Assembly: GCA_021806885.1 (NCBI GenBank)
Contig: JAKAPT010000005.1
Span: 1-48,768 of the forward strand
Length of the DNA: 48,768 nt
Direction: 5' to 3'
From: a bacterium
GTDB taxonomy: Bacteria > SZUA-79 > Acidulodesulfobacterales > Acidulodesulfobacteraceae
Position numbers and translations under genes: made by a program
Notes under the pieces: model-generated
Database searches by the model: none
The model's input: the letters and a program-made list of their open reading frames with translations, nothing else
What the model was told of the DNA's origin: nothing
Shown here: positions 8,716 to 19,904 of the stretch, in pieces
How the letters are laid out: each line of letters opens with the position of its first letter
Numbering within the stretch: position 1 is the first letter of the stretch

Positions 8716-9432
8716 ATGGATATAATCCAGATAGAAAATTTATCCAAAAAATTTGACGGGTTTGCCGCTCTTAATAATGTCTCTTTCAATATAACCCGGG
8801 GAGATTTTTTCGGCCTTATCGGCCCGAACGGTGCCGGCAAAACAACGCTTTTAAGGATTTTATACAGCATGGTTGTTCCCTCGTCCGGAAATATCCGTAT
8901 TAAAGGCCTTGACCTGAGAAAAGATTATAAGAAAATCAAATATATTCTTGGCATTGTTCCGCAGGACGATAATCTTGACGCGGATCTCAGCGTTTTAGAT
9001 AATTTAACCATTTATTCCATGTATTTTGGACTTTCGAAAAAAGAATCATTGAAAAGGTCCGAGGAGCTTTTAGGTTTTTTTGACCTTTCTGACAGGAGAA
9101 ATTCCAAGGTTATGGATTTATCGGGGGGCCTGAGAAGACGCCTTATGATAGCCAGGGCTTTGATAAATAACCCGGAGATTATTATGCTCGATGAGCCAAC
9201 TTCGGGCCTCGACCCCGAATACAGGCATAATATATGGAATAAGCTTGTTTTGTTGAACAAGGAAGGATCCACAATCCTCATGTCCACTCATTATATGGAA
9301 GAAGCAGAGAGGCTGTTTAAAAATATGGTAATATTAAATCACGGCGAAATTGTGGTCAGAGGCAAAACTGAAGATATTACGAGAAATAAGAAATCCCTTG
9401 AGGAAATCTTTCTTGACATCGCAAGGAAATAG
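8716..9432 (+). CDS. ABC transporter ATP-binding protein (NodI/DrrA-like)
   Basis: Walker A 'GPNGAGKTT', signature 'LSGGLRRRL', Walker B 'IIMLDEPTSGLD'. Confidence 0.93.
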   Translation: MDIIQIENLSKKFDGFAALNNVSFNITRGDFFGLIGPNGAGKTTLLRILYSMVVPSSGNIRIKGLDLRKDYKKIKYILGIVPQDDNLDADLSVLDNLTIYSMYFGLSKKESLKRSEELLGFFDLSDRRNSKVMDLSGGLRRRLMIARALINNPEIIMLDEPTSGLDPEYRHNIWNKLVLLNKEGSTILMSTHYMEEAERLFKNMVILNHGEIVVRGKTEDITRNKKSLEEIFLDIARK

Positions 9433-10227
9433 ATGAAATTTATTGAAAAAATCAAGGATATAAACCACAACCTGTCCCTTAGGGCTCTTGCCGTTCTTTA
9501 CAGGAATTTCCTTGCCTGGCTCAAGATCTATAAGCCAAGCATAATCGGAGACGTCCTTGAGCCGCTCCTTTTCCTTGCCGCCCTGGGTCTGGGGGTAGGG
9601 AAGTTTATCCATAATATAGACGGAATTTCATATATAGAATTCATAGTCCCGGGAATAATAGCCTCTTCATCCATGTACGCCGCGGCTTTTGAATCCACCT
9701 TCGGTTCTTACACGAGGATGGTGACATACAGGACCTTCGAAGCAATACTTCTTACCCCGGTTACGGTGGAAGAAATAGTTCTCGGAGAAATCTTCTGGGG
9801 GACATCAAAGGCATTCATGAGCGGTATCGCGGTCCTTATAGTAGGCCTCGTGTTCGGGTGGATAATTTCTCCGCTTGCCTTATTTATCCCCGTGTTTATA
9901 TTGCTTAACGGGGCCATTTTTTCATCTCTTTCGCTTCTAATAACCTCGTTTTCCCCTTCTTATGATTTTTTTTCCTATTACTTTACGATTGCCATATCAA
10001 CGATGTTTCTTTTCTCGGGCGTTTTTTACCCGGTCTCTTCCCTGCCGCATATTCTAAGCTATTTTGTCTTCGTAATGCCGCTTTATTACTCCGTGCACGT
10101 AATGAGGCTCCTTGACCTGGGAATCCTTTCCCCCGCTATTTTTTATTATTTCATAATATTATCATTCATTTCTATCATACTGTTTTATCTCACGGCATTT
10201 TTTATTAGAAAAAGGGTTATAAAATAA
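9433..10227 (+). CDS. ABC-2 type permease (NodJ/DrrB-like)
   Basis: About 6 TM helices, 'RTFEAILLTPVTVEEIVLGEI...FLFSGVFYPVSSLP'; starts directly after the ATPase stop codon. Confidence 0.9.
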   Translation: MKFIEKIKDINHNLSLRALAVLYRNFLAWLKIYKPSIIGDVLEPLLFLAALGLGVGKFIHNIDGISYIEFIVPGIIASSSMYAAAFESTFGSYTRMVTYRTFEAILLTPVTVEEIVLGEIFWGTSKAFMSGIAVLIVGLVFGWIISPLALFIPVFILLNGAIFSSLSLLITSFSPSYDFFSYYFTIAISTMFLFSGVFYPVSSLPHILSYFVFVMPLYYSVHVMRLLDLGILSPAIFYYFIILSFISIILFYLTAFFIRKRVIK

Positions 10228-10252
10228 ATTTCTAAAAAATTTTACAAAACAG

Positions 10253-10281
10253 TTGACACCGGCAAAATATAAGTGTATTAT
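10253..10281 (+). promoter_or_regulatory. Sigma70-type promoter for groESL
   Basis: TTGACA (10253-10258), 17-nt spacer, TATTAT (10276-10281), immediately upstream of CIRCE. Confidence 0.8.
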
Positions 10282-10289
10282 TTAAAAAG

Positions 10290-10316
10290 TTAGCACTTGG
10301 GCTCTTAGAGTGCTAA
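10290..10316 (+). promoter_or_regulatory. CIRCE element (HrcA operator)
   Basis: TTAGCACTT-GGGCTCTTA-GAGTGCTAA; 9-bp spacer, one mismatch from TTAGCACTC-N9-GAGTGCTAA. Confidence 0.95.
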
Positions 10317-10362
10317 TATTTTTTATAAATTAAAAAATATTAATAATAAGGAGAGGTTATCT

Positions 10363-10656
10363 ATGAAAGTCAGGCCGTTGCAGGACAGAATTCTAGTTGA
10401 AAGGCTTCAGGAAGAAGAAAAAACCAAGGGAGGGATAATTATCCCCGATTCCGCGAAGGAAAAACCGATGCAGGGAAAGGTCGTAGCCGCCGGAAGCGGA
10501 AGGCTCACGGAAGATGGAAAGAAAATCCCCATGGATGTTAAAGTAGGGGATATTGTTTTATTTGCCAAATATTCCGGAAATGACGTTAAAATCGACAACA
10601 AGGAATATCTTATTATGAAGGAAGACGATGTTTTGGCAATAGTGGAAAGTAAATAA
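10363..10656 (+). CDS. groES: Co-chaperonin GroES
   Basis: '[46 protein letters not shown]...'; followed by groEL. Confidence 0.98.
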   Translation: MKVRPLQDRILVERLQEEEKTKGGIIIPDSAKEKPMQGKVVAAGSGRLTEDGKKIPMDVKVGDIVLFAKYSGNDVKIDNKEYLIMKEDDVLAIVESK

Positions 10657-10672
10657 AACTTTTAAAAATTAA

Positions 10673-12343
<1,671 letters not shown>

Positions 12344-12372
12344 TCCATCCTTTAAAAAGTAACGAGTGAAAT

Positions 12373-12423
12373 AAAATGCCGGTTTTGCTGGATGAAAAAT
12401 AGTTCAGCAACCGGCATTTTTGT
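12373..12423 (+). terminator. Rho-independent terminator after groEL
   Basis: AAAATGCCGGTTTTGCTG-loop-CAGCAACCGGCATTTTTGTT: long GC-rich stem followed by T-rich tract. Confidence 0.85.
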
Positions 12424-12536
12424 TAATTGGCGTTGAACTTCGTTTTGCCCGCGACCCGGTTTGATTTTTGGCCGGAAATAGTTTAAAATTCTAATGTTAA
12501 AGGAATTTTTTATAATATCGAAGAATTGAATAATAT

Positions 12537-15500
12537 ATGAAAAATAATCTGTCTTTAGGGCTCGACATCGGCTCCACCACCGTCAAATATGCCATTCTTG
12601 ACCGTGATTTTAACGTTATAGAGAAAAATTATGTAAGGTCTAACGGAGAATCCATAAAGACCGTATATAATGTCCTTGAAGATATCTTCAGCAGGTACAA
12701 GGAAGATTCGTTCCGCTCCATAGGAGCTACAGGATCAGGCTCAAAAACCGTGGGAGAGGTCCTGGGGATTCCAAACATTAACGAGCTTGTCGCCCAGGCT
12801 GAAGCGGTAAAATACCTCTATCCAGGGGCAAGAACGATAATAGAAATGGGCGGGCAGGATTCCAAATTTCTTATCCTTAATAAAAACAGGGAAACAGGGG
12901 AATTTTTTCTTGAGGATTTCGGCCTTAACGATTTATGCGCCGCGGGCACGGGTTCTTTTCTTGATCAGCAGGCTGAAAGGCTCAATATTAATATCGAGGA
13001 AGAATTCGGCCGACTCGCGCTCGAGTCGAAGAACCCATCGAAGATAGCTGGGAGATGCACCGTGTTCGCGAAGTCCGACATGATACACCTCCAGCAGGTG
13101 TCCACCCCTATACCTGATATCGTGGCAGGTTTATGCTACGCTGTCGCTAGAACGTTTATCGGTACGATAGCCAGGGGGAAAAAGTTTGAAAAGCCCATAA
13201 TTTTTCAGGGCGGAGTGGCATTTAACATGGGCATGGTGAGGGCATTTGAAGACATCCTCGGTTTAAAAAAAGGGGAGCTTATCATTCCTGAACACCATAC
13301 GGTTATGTCCGCGATAGGCATAGGCATAATTTCCAGGAGAGAGAAGAAATTTACATTCTACGGCCTGGGCGCCCTTAAGGATTTCATAGAAAGAAATAAA
13401 CAGACAGGCAGGTACAAAGAAAGGCTTTTGGATTCCAATAACCTCTCCGGAGGAAATGCCGATTTTGACGAAATTAAATCCTTAAAGAGATATGCCGGTC
13501 AGAGCGTGCCTGTTTATATCGGGGTTGATACCGGCTCTGTTTCCACGAACGTCGTTCTCCTCGACAAGGACAGGAACCTTTTAATAAAAAAATATAAAAA
13601 GACCAACGGAAGGTCGATAGAAGTGGTAAGGGATACCCTGTTAGAGATACACCTTACGCTTAAAAATTTAAATATTAATCCAGAGGTAATGGGGGTTTCG
13701 ACCACAGGGTCCGGGAGGTATTTGATAGCGGATTACATAGGGGCCGATATCGTAAAAAACGAAATCACCGCGCAGGCGACCGCTTCCGTTTTTATTGATG
13801 AAAGCGTAGACACGGTTTTCGAGATAGGCGGACAGGACTCAAAGTATATAAGGGTTAAAAACGGCGTAGTAGTGGATTTCGAGATGAACAAGGCCTGCGC
13901 CGCGGGAACAGGTTCATTTCTCGAGGAGCAGGCCCAGAAACTCGACATTGAAATCGTTGAAGATTTCTCAAGGAGGGCCTTTAGCGCCAGCGCTTCCTGC
14001 AGCCTTGGGGACAGGTGCACGGTTTTTATGGAGTCGGACCTTGTTTCGCATCAGCAGAAAGGGGCGGACAAGGACCAGCTGATAGCAGGGCTTGCGTATT
14101 CTATCGTTGAAAACTATTTAAACAAGGTTGTGCTTGGAAAGCCTGTCGGCGAAAGGATACTTTTTCAGGGCGGCGTTGCCCTGAACAAGGCGGTGGTCAG
14201 CGCGTTCGAGTCCGTCCTTAACAAAAAAATAATAATCCCGTCCCATAATGAGGTAACGGGGGCCATAGGAAGCGCACTCATCGCCTTCAAACATACGGGC
14301 CCTTCGAGGTTCGTAGGTTTTGACCTGAGGGAAAGAAAATATGAGGCTGAATCTTTTGAATGCCAGAAATGTTCGAACCTTTGCGACGTGAACAGGGTAA
14401 GCGTCGAAAACGAACCTTCCCACTATTACGGGGCAAGGTGCGATATATTTGAAATTGACAAGGACAAGAAGAAAAAAGGGGAGAACTTTTTCAAATATAG
14501 AAAAGAACTTCTTTTAAGCGGCTATGACAGGGAAAACGAAAAGGATTTTTCCAGGCCGAGGGTAGGAATACCGTTTTGCCTTGAGACATATGACCTTTTT
14601 CCTTTTTATAATGAGTTCTTCAATAATCTGGGCTTCAACGTCATTCTCTCCGACGAGACAAACAGGAATATTGTAAATATTTCCAATACCCTGTCGGTCA
14701 CCGACACATGTTTCCCCGTAAAGGTTGTCCTTGGCCACGTGAAAAATGTTATCGATAAGAAAATAGACGCCCTTTTTCTTCCCGCGCTTATAAACAGGGA
14801 AAAGAATCATGATTTTCAGGCAAATACCTATCAATGCCCATATATACAGGGCATACCTTTTATGTCGGGCTCCCTGCTGGAATTTAAAAATTTGAGGATT
14901 ATATCCCCAAAGATCCGGCTTCTTGAAGGGGAGAAAAATTACGAATCAACCATAAAAGAGCTTGAAAAGAGCTTTAAAAAATTCCATATTTCCAGGAACA
15001 AAATCATTTCCGCCTTTAATTCCGCCGTGGTTAGGCAAAGGGAATTTGTTGAAAAGCTGAAAATGAAGGGCAGGGAGGTATTGGAAAACTATGATAACTT
15101 GACCGTCCTCGTCGGCAGGCCTTACAATACCCAGGACGACGGAATAAACCTATCCATGTCCTCGAAGATATCCAGTCTCGGCGCGAACATAATTCCGATG
15201 GATTTTCTCGACTTCAGCGAGGTTTCGATATACGGAGAACACGACAACATGTTCTGGCATTCCGGGCATAAAATACTTTCTTCGGCGAAGATAATAATGG
15301 ATAACCCGAAGCTTAACGCGGTCTATGTTACAAACTACGGGTGCGGCCCAGATTCGTTCATCAAAACCTTTTTTTCCGATTACATGAAAAATAAACCCTA
15401 CCTTGAGATAGAAATCGACGAGCATAGCGCCGATGCCGGCTATGTAACCCGGCTCGAGGCATTTTACGACAGCCTCGGGGATTTTGCGCTCCATGTTTAG
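12537..15500 (+). CDS. BcrA/BadF/BadG/HgdC-type CoA dehydratase activase, two ASKHA domains plus DUF2229-like C-terminus
   Basis: Duplicated 'LGLDIGSTTVKYAILD'/'IGVDTGSVSTNVVLLD', 'EMGGQDSKF'/'EIGGQDSKY', 'CAAGTGSFLDQQAERL'/'CAAGTGSFLEEQAQKL'. Confidence 0.93.
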   Translation: MKNNLSLGLDIGSTTVKYAILDRDFNVIEKNYVRSNGESIKTVYNVLEDIFSRYKEDSFRSIGATGSGSKTVGEVLGIPNINELVAQAEAVKYLYPGARTIIEMGGQDSKFLILNKNRETGEFFLEDFGLNDLCAAGTGSFLDQQAERLNINIEEEFGRLALESKNPSKIAGRCTVFAKSDMIHLQQVSTPIPDIVAGLCYAVARTFIGTIARGKKFEKPIIFQGGVAFNMGMVRAFEDILGLKKGELIIPEHHTVMSAIGIGIISRREKKFTFYGLGALKDFIERNKQTGRYKERLLDSNNLSGGNADFDEIKSLKRYAGQSVPVYIGVDTGSVSTNVVLLDKDRNLLIKKYKKTNGRSIEVVRDTLLEIHLTLKNLNINPEVMGVSTTGSGRYLIADYIGADIVKNEITAQATASVFIDESVDTVFEIGGQDSKYIRVKNGVVVDFEMNKACAAGTGSFLEEQAQKLDIEIVEDFSRRAFSASASCSLGDRCTVFMESDLVSHQQKGADKDQLIAGLAYSIVENYLNKVVLGKPVGERILFQGGVALNKAVVSAFESVLNKKIIIPSHNEVTGAIGSALIAFKHTGPSRFVGFDLRERKYEAESFECQKCSNLCDVNRVSVENEPSHYYGARCDIFEIDKDKKKKGENFFKYRKELLLSGYDRENEKDFSRPRVGIPFCLETYDLFPFYNEFFNNLGFNVILSDETNRNIVNISNTLSVTDTCFPVKVVLGHVKNVIDKKIDALFLPALINREKNHDFQANTYQCPYIQGIPFMSGSLLEFKNLRIISPKIRLLEGEKNYESTIKELEKSFKKFHISRNKIISAFNSAVVRQREFVEKLKMKGREVLENYDNLTVLVGRPYNTQDDGINLSMSSKISSLGANIIPMDFLDFSEVSIYGEHDNMFWHSGHKILSSAKIIMDNPKLNAVYVTNYGCGPDSFIKTFFSDYMKNKPYLEIEIDEHSADAGYVTRLEAFYDSLGDFALHV

Positions 15501-15515
15501 GTGAGACGACTTTGT

Positions 15516-15560
15516 TTGACAACGCCCCATTTTTATATTATCATATAATAAACATTATTA
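15516..15560 (+). promoter_or_regulatory. Promoter with Fur/PerR-box-like inverted repeat
   Basis: TTGACA (15516-15521), 17-nt spacer, TATCAT (15539-15544), then TAATAAACATTATTA (15546-15560), a 7-1-7 palindrome with 6/7 pairs matching, upstream of a Fur-family gene. Confidence 0.5.
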
Positions 15561-15592
15561 AATTGTAATTGGTTTATTTGAGATAATATATT

Positions 15593-16045
15593 ATGGAAAA
15601 TAAAAGGATTAAGGCGGTAATACGCAAGATAAGGGAGAAGGGCTATAGTATCACTCCACAGAGGGTCGAGATAATAAAGGCCGTTAAGGAGGATAAAACC
15701 CATCCGTCGGCCGCGGATATTTATAACAGTGTAAAAATGGTATATCCCATGATTTCCCTTAATACCGTTTATAAAAATCTTGCCCTGCTTTCGGAATTAA
15801 GAGAGGTCAGGGAGATAAAGACGCGCCAGGACGCCATTCGTTTCGACGGCGATATACATCCCCATGGACACATAATATGCGAGGGGTGTGGAAAAATAGA
15901 GGACCTTATGATAAACGAGGAAGATATAAAGGGCTTACTCAAGTCAAAAGAAAAGGGCATAGGCACCTTTGGCGTAATCAACGGCTTGAGCGTTGAACTT
16001 CACGGCCTTTGCAGCAATTGCTCGGCTCCCCCCTCGTTTAAATAA
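15593..16045 (+). CDS. Fur-family transcriptional regulator (PerR-like)
   Basis: 'KGYSITPQRVEIIKAV', 'ISLNTVYKNLALLSEL', 'HPHGHIICEGCGKIEDL', C-terminal 'HGLCSNC'. Confidence 0.93.
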   Translation: MENKRIKAVIRKIREKGYSITPQRVEIIKAVKEDKTHPSAADIYNSVKMVYPMISLNTVYKNLALLSELREVREIKTRQDAIRFDGDIHPHGHIICEGCGKIEDLMINEEDIKGLLKSKEKGIGTFGVINGLSVELHGLCSNCSAPPSFK

Positions 16046-16620
16046 TCGTAACCCGCAAGAAGCGCTTTTATGTTGTTTTCCTTCTCCCGGTCGTTTCTTG
16101 AAAAGAGGGCGGCCTGCCCGCAAATCGAACCGATATCAAGTATGCCGCCTTTCGCGGCGAACGCCCCTATCAGCGAAATAAACGGACTCACCCTTTCTTT
16201 CCCCATAGTTTCTTGTTCTACAAGGTTCGAAGCCGGGATTCTGTAAATATAATCCGTTTTTCCTTTCAATTTTTCATACACGCTTTCGTTGTCGGCGAGA
16301 AAAAAATTGCACGCGTTAAAACTTGAATAGTTGGAAATAATGAGGGTTTCCCTGCCGATTAAATGAATAAAGTTAAGGATTGATTGAAAATCGAGGCTGA
16401 TTATCGCATTTATATCGTATGAACAGCTGAAGGAATTGTATTTTCCTACCTTAATAAGCGAGTGGGTCAGGCTGAAATTCGATATGTTTGACATAGGTTT
16501 TATTAACAACGAGGCGTCGAATCCCTCTGCTTTTAAGGATATATACAAAAGCTTGCTTAAATGTTTTATTTCTTTGAAATCGTTGCCTATAAGAACAAGG
16601 CTGTAATTAATATTTTCCAT
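16000..16620 (-). CDS. Divergent IorB-like protein (indolepyruvate:ferredoxin oxidoreductase beta/gamma-like)
   Basis: Downstream of and overlapping the IorA-like ORF (GTG/ATG region 16607-16620); C-terminal 'NLVEQETMGKERVSPFISLIGAFAAKGGILD' resembles the IorB C-terminus. The canonical N-terminal GVGGQG motif is absent. Confidence 0.5.
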   Translation of the reverse strand: MENINYSLVLIGNDFKEIKHLSKLLYISLKAEGFDASLLIKPMSNISNFSLTHSLIKVGKYNSFSCSYDINAIISLDFQSILNFIHLIGRETLIISNYSSFNACNFFLADNESVYEKLKGKTDYIYRIPASNLVEQETMGKERVSPFISLIGAFAAKGGILDIGSICGQAALFSRNDREKENNIKALLAGYDYLNEGGAEQLLQRP

Positions 16621-18346
16621 ATTTTATATCTATCCTGTTTTCCAGGGATTTCCTTTTCTTTATTTCCTTCCTTTTTCTTAATTTTATTGCCCGGTGCGGA
16701 CATATGTCCACGCATAAATAACAGATATTGCAGATGGCTGGTTCTATTACGAGCTTTCCGTCACTATCCGCGACTATTCCCGGACATTTAGTTTCCTGTA
16801 CGCATAGCTTGCATTCGTATTTATCGCAGACCGTGCTTTTTATTTCCAGGTATTTAGTATAATCCAGATCCCTTCCCCTTTTCGCGAAAGCTGAACAGTC
16901 GTTGTCGATAAATATGAGCCGGGCCCCTTTTTTCTTTATATCTTTTAGCCTTGCCCTGCCCCTTATTATCGTGTTTTTTAAGGATTTTAGGGAAGGGTTA
17001 AAGGTGGCTTTATGAAAATTCCCTTCATAATCAAAAATTGATTTGTAGATAATGAAGCTTACGTTTGACGAACCGTTAAGCTTTTCAAGGACTATGTCAA
17101 TCTGGCCTGATAACTTTGAAGATGGAATAACCATAAAGAGCCTTTTGCCCGAGTTTGCAGGCTCAAGATTTAAAACAAAATAAAGCGGGTTTTCAACTGT
17201 AAAAACATTAGGGAAATTGTATTTTAACGCACTCGATTTAAGCAAGGAGAAACAAATATCGTCTCCGATAAATATATCATTTTTTACCGATTCGTCATTT
17301 TTATGCCCCTGCAAAAAGGCATAAAGGTTACAGCCGGGGCAAAATGAAGGGGAAACGCTTATTTCACCGGGCTCGAAATATTCAAAGCACAATCTCTTAT
17401 TGTTTTTGCCTCCCAGGGTACTGAAATTATCATATTTCAATTGGGAATCCAGGGAATTTTTTATCTCGGAGAGATTGGAATCCAGGAATGAATAATCGTC
17501 GAAAATAAATAAATTCTTATAATATCCCCTGCAGTTATTTTCGAGTATCCTGTTAAATTCATCGGTAAAAAAGGGGTTAAGCAGGTTAAATAGAATTATA
17601 TCCGAGCTTTTGGATATATGGGGGTTTTCTATCAGCCACTGAAAATTATCCGAGTCGGTAAGTATCAGGTTTTCATGGGTTTCGCCCGAAAAGAATTCGA
17701 CAAGGCTGCCCGTGTTTTTAAATAAAGACAGGTCGCGTCTCATATCCACAGGGAGGGAGGGTTTATTGTTGTTCATCCCCTCCATCACGTTCAGGTCCGG
17801 TTTTATTTCGGTCCTCTGGGCCGTTTTTAAATCATCTTCTGCCGTGAATTCATTGAAAATGGAGTTATTCGCAAGGATAAGAACCGGAAGCTTAAGCCTT
17901 TCCGAAAGATCGAAGAATTGAGGCAATATGTGGATAAAATCATCCTGCCGGTGGAAATTATATACCGGAAAAATATTTTTTATTTCGCCGGGCAGAATTT
18001 TCTCTCCGCTTTTTTTAATGATGAAGGTTACAACCCCGCCCCTCAATGAACCACTTGATAGATATTTTTCAAGATATGAAAAATTAAGGAGGGACTGGTC
18101 GTTTATTAGCGCCATAACCCGCTGGTTGGTAATGCTCAGAGAATATACCGAGGTCCAGAGAATTTCCGAGTCCGGATAAAATTTCAGCCCGGAGGGGTCT
18201 TGAAGCTCAGGAATGACCGGAAGAAGGGCTTTGTCAAGAAATATGCTTTTTATTCCAAGAAATCTTGCGCTCCTGAGAAGGCGGTCTCCCCCGCTTATTA
18301 ATTCGTAAAAAGGATTTTGAGCCGTCTTATTTTTTTCCCCAAACAC
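16607..18346 (-). CDS. Divergent IorA-like protein (indolepyruvate:ferredoxin oxidoreductase alpha-like) with C-terminal 2[4Fe-4S] ferredoxin domain
   Basis: 'CPGCNLYAFL' at the position of CPGCPHR; C-terminal 'CDKYECKLCVQETKCPGIVADSDGKLVIEPAICNICYLCVDICPHRAI'. GTG start preceded by GGAG. Confidence 0.6.
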   Translation of the reverse strand: MFGEKNKTAQNPFYELISGGDRLLRSARFLGIKSIFLDKALLPVIPELQDPSGLKFYPDSEILWTSVYSLSITNQRVMALINDQSLLNFSYLEKYLSSGSLRGGVVTFIIKKSGEKILPGEIKNIFPVYNFHRQDDFIHILPQFFDLSERLKLPVLILANNSIFNEFTAEDDLKTAQRTEIKPDLNVMEGMNNNKPSLPVDMRRDLSLFKNTGSLVEFFSGETHENLILTDSDNFQWLIENPHISKSSDIILFNLLNPFFTDEFNRILENNCRGYYKNLFIFDDYSFLDSNLSEIKNSLDSQLKYDNFSTLGGKNNKRLCFEYFEPGEISVSPSFCPGCNLYAFLQGHKNDESVKNDIFIGDDICFSLLKSSALKYNFPNVFTVENPLYFVLNLEPANSGKRLFMVIPSSKLSGQIDIVLEKLNGSSNVSFIIYKSIFDYEGNFHKATFNPSLKSLKNTIIRGRARLKDIKKKGARLIFIDNDCSAFAKRGRDLDYTKYLEIKSTVCDKYECKLCVQETKCPGIVADSDGKLVIEPAICNICYLCVDICPHRAIKLRKRKEIKKRKSLENRIDIKYGKY

Positions 18347-18355
18347 CTTTACTCC

Positions 18356-19849
18356 TTACATCAGATCGATAGGCTCCGCGCCTTCGATTTTTTTTCCTTT
18401 AACGCTCTTTTTTGAGACCGATATGGCTGTCGCGATTATATTTAAAATAAGAAGGGTTATCATCACCACCATAAGTCCGCGAATAAACGCGGCCCCGGCA
18501 ATATGGGACGGGGCGTAGGAAATGTTTTTATAACCGCGCGCAGATACATATTGGTCTTTAAACAGGGTCAATATCAGCCCGGAAATATCTACGCCGAATA
18601 TAAGCCCAAGGGCCCTCATCATATTCAGTATGCCTCCCGCGACCCCAAGTCTTTCCGTCGGAGCCGATAGCATTATCGCGCTGTTATTTGGGGGAGTGAA
18701 TATGCCCATTCCGACTCCCAGGATGACAAATTCCGCCACGAGCATGTAAATATTAACCGATGTCCCCAGAAAAGAAAGAAAAAGCGTGGCGACAGCGCAT
18801 ACGGACATTCCCATAGTGGTCATAATCCTTGAGCCTATCTTGTCGGATATCGCCCCGGCAAAAGGGGCTATTATTGCCATAGACAGGGGTATAGGAGTCA
18901 AAAGGGTGCCGGTTAACGCGGCATTATAGTGGAGCACCCCCTCCATGTAAAACGGCATAAGGAATAAAACGGCGAACAAAACGTAATACGAAAGAAGGCC
19001 GGTCGTGTTACCCGTGCAAAAGTCCCTCGCGTTAAAAAGCTTTAGGTCAATCATGGGATACTTGACCTTTAGTTCGTTATACACGAAAAGGGGAAGCAGA
19101 ATCACCCCTATCGCCAGGTAAAAAATAATAATTGGAGACGTCCAGCCCAATTCATGCCCTTCATTCAGTCCGAGCACAAGGAATGCAAGGCCTATAGCGA
19201 ATAAAGATATTCCAAGGAAATCTATTTTTTCTTTTTTGTGATCTTTCGAGCCTGCTCCCGGCAATATATATAGCGCCATAATAGTCCCTATTATTCCGAT
19301 GGGAACGTTGACGTAGAAGATGAAGCGCCAACCGATGGCTGCAATGATAATCCCCCCAACGAAAGGTCCTATGGACATCGCGATAGCCTGGATGGAACCC
19401 TGAAGTCCTATGGCCCTTCCCAGTTCGTTAGACGGAAAGGCCTGCGTGATTATCGCGACCGAGTTTGCCTGAAGAAGCCCAGCTCCGACGGCCTGCAATA
19501 CGCGCGAAAATATGATAAACCCGGCGGAAGGAGCAAATCCGCAGAGCGCGGAACCGATGGTAAATACGATGAATCCCGTGTTATACAGTCTTGTTCGCCC
19601 AAACATATCGGCCAGTCTGCCGAAGAGGGGCAAAAAAACCGTAAGGGTAAGCATATACGCCATGGCTACCCATTCAATGACCGCCATACGGACCGAGAAG
19701 CTTTTTTCCATCGTAGGCATTGCTACGTTTACGATGCTGACGTCTAAGGCGGACATTGTGGCACCCACGAGGACCGTTGAAAGAATAAACCACTTCCACT
19801 TGGGGCTTGAGGAAAAAAAGGGATGGGGAAAAGTAAATGTTTTGCTCAA
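18356..19849 (-). CDS. MFS transporter, DHA2 family
   Basis: 'LDVSIVNVAMPTMEKSFSV', 'RVLQAVGAGLLQANSVAIITQAFPSNELGRAIGLQGSIQAIAMSIGPFVGGII'; 14-TM pattern. Confidence 0.9.
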   Translation of the reverse strand: MSKTFTFPHPFFSSSPKWKWFILSTVLVGATMSALDVSIVNVAMPTMEKSFSVRMAVIEWVAMAYMLTLTVFLPLFGRLADMFGRTRLYNTGFIVFTIGSALCGFAPSAGFIIFSRVLQAVGAGLLQANSVAIITQAFPSNELGRAIGLQGSIQAIAMSIGPFVGGIIIAAIGWRFIFYVNVPIGIIGTIMALYILPGAGSKDHKKEKIDFLGISLFAIGLAFLVLGLNEGHELGWTSPIIIFYLAIGVILLPLFVYNELKVKYPMIDLKLFNARDFCTGNTTGLLSYYVLFAVLFLMPFYMEGVLHYNAALTGTLLTPIPLSMAIIAPFAGAISDKIGSRIMTTMGMSVCAVATLFLSFLGTSVNIYMLVAEFVILGVGMGIFTPPNNSAIMLSAPTERLGVAGGILNMMRALGLIFGVDISGLILTLFKDQYVSARGYKNISYAPSHIAGAAFIRGLMVVMITLLILNIIATAISVSKKSVKGKKIEGAEPIDLM

Positions 19850-19904
19850 TTAAAAACCTCCAGGTAAAAAGACTTTAAATTATTTAACATCCGAAAGTCC
19901 ATTT

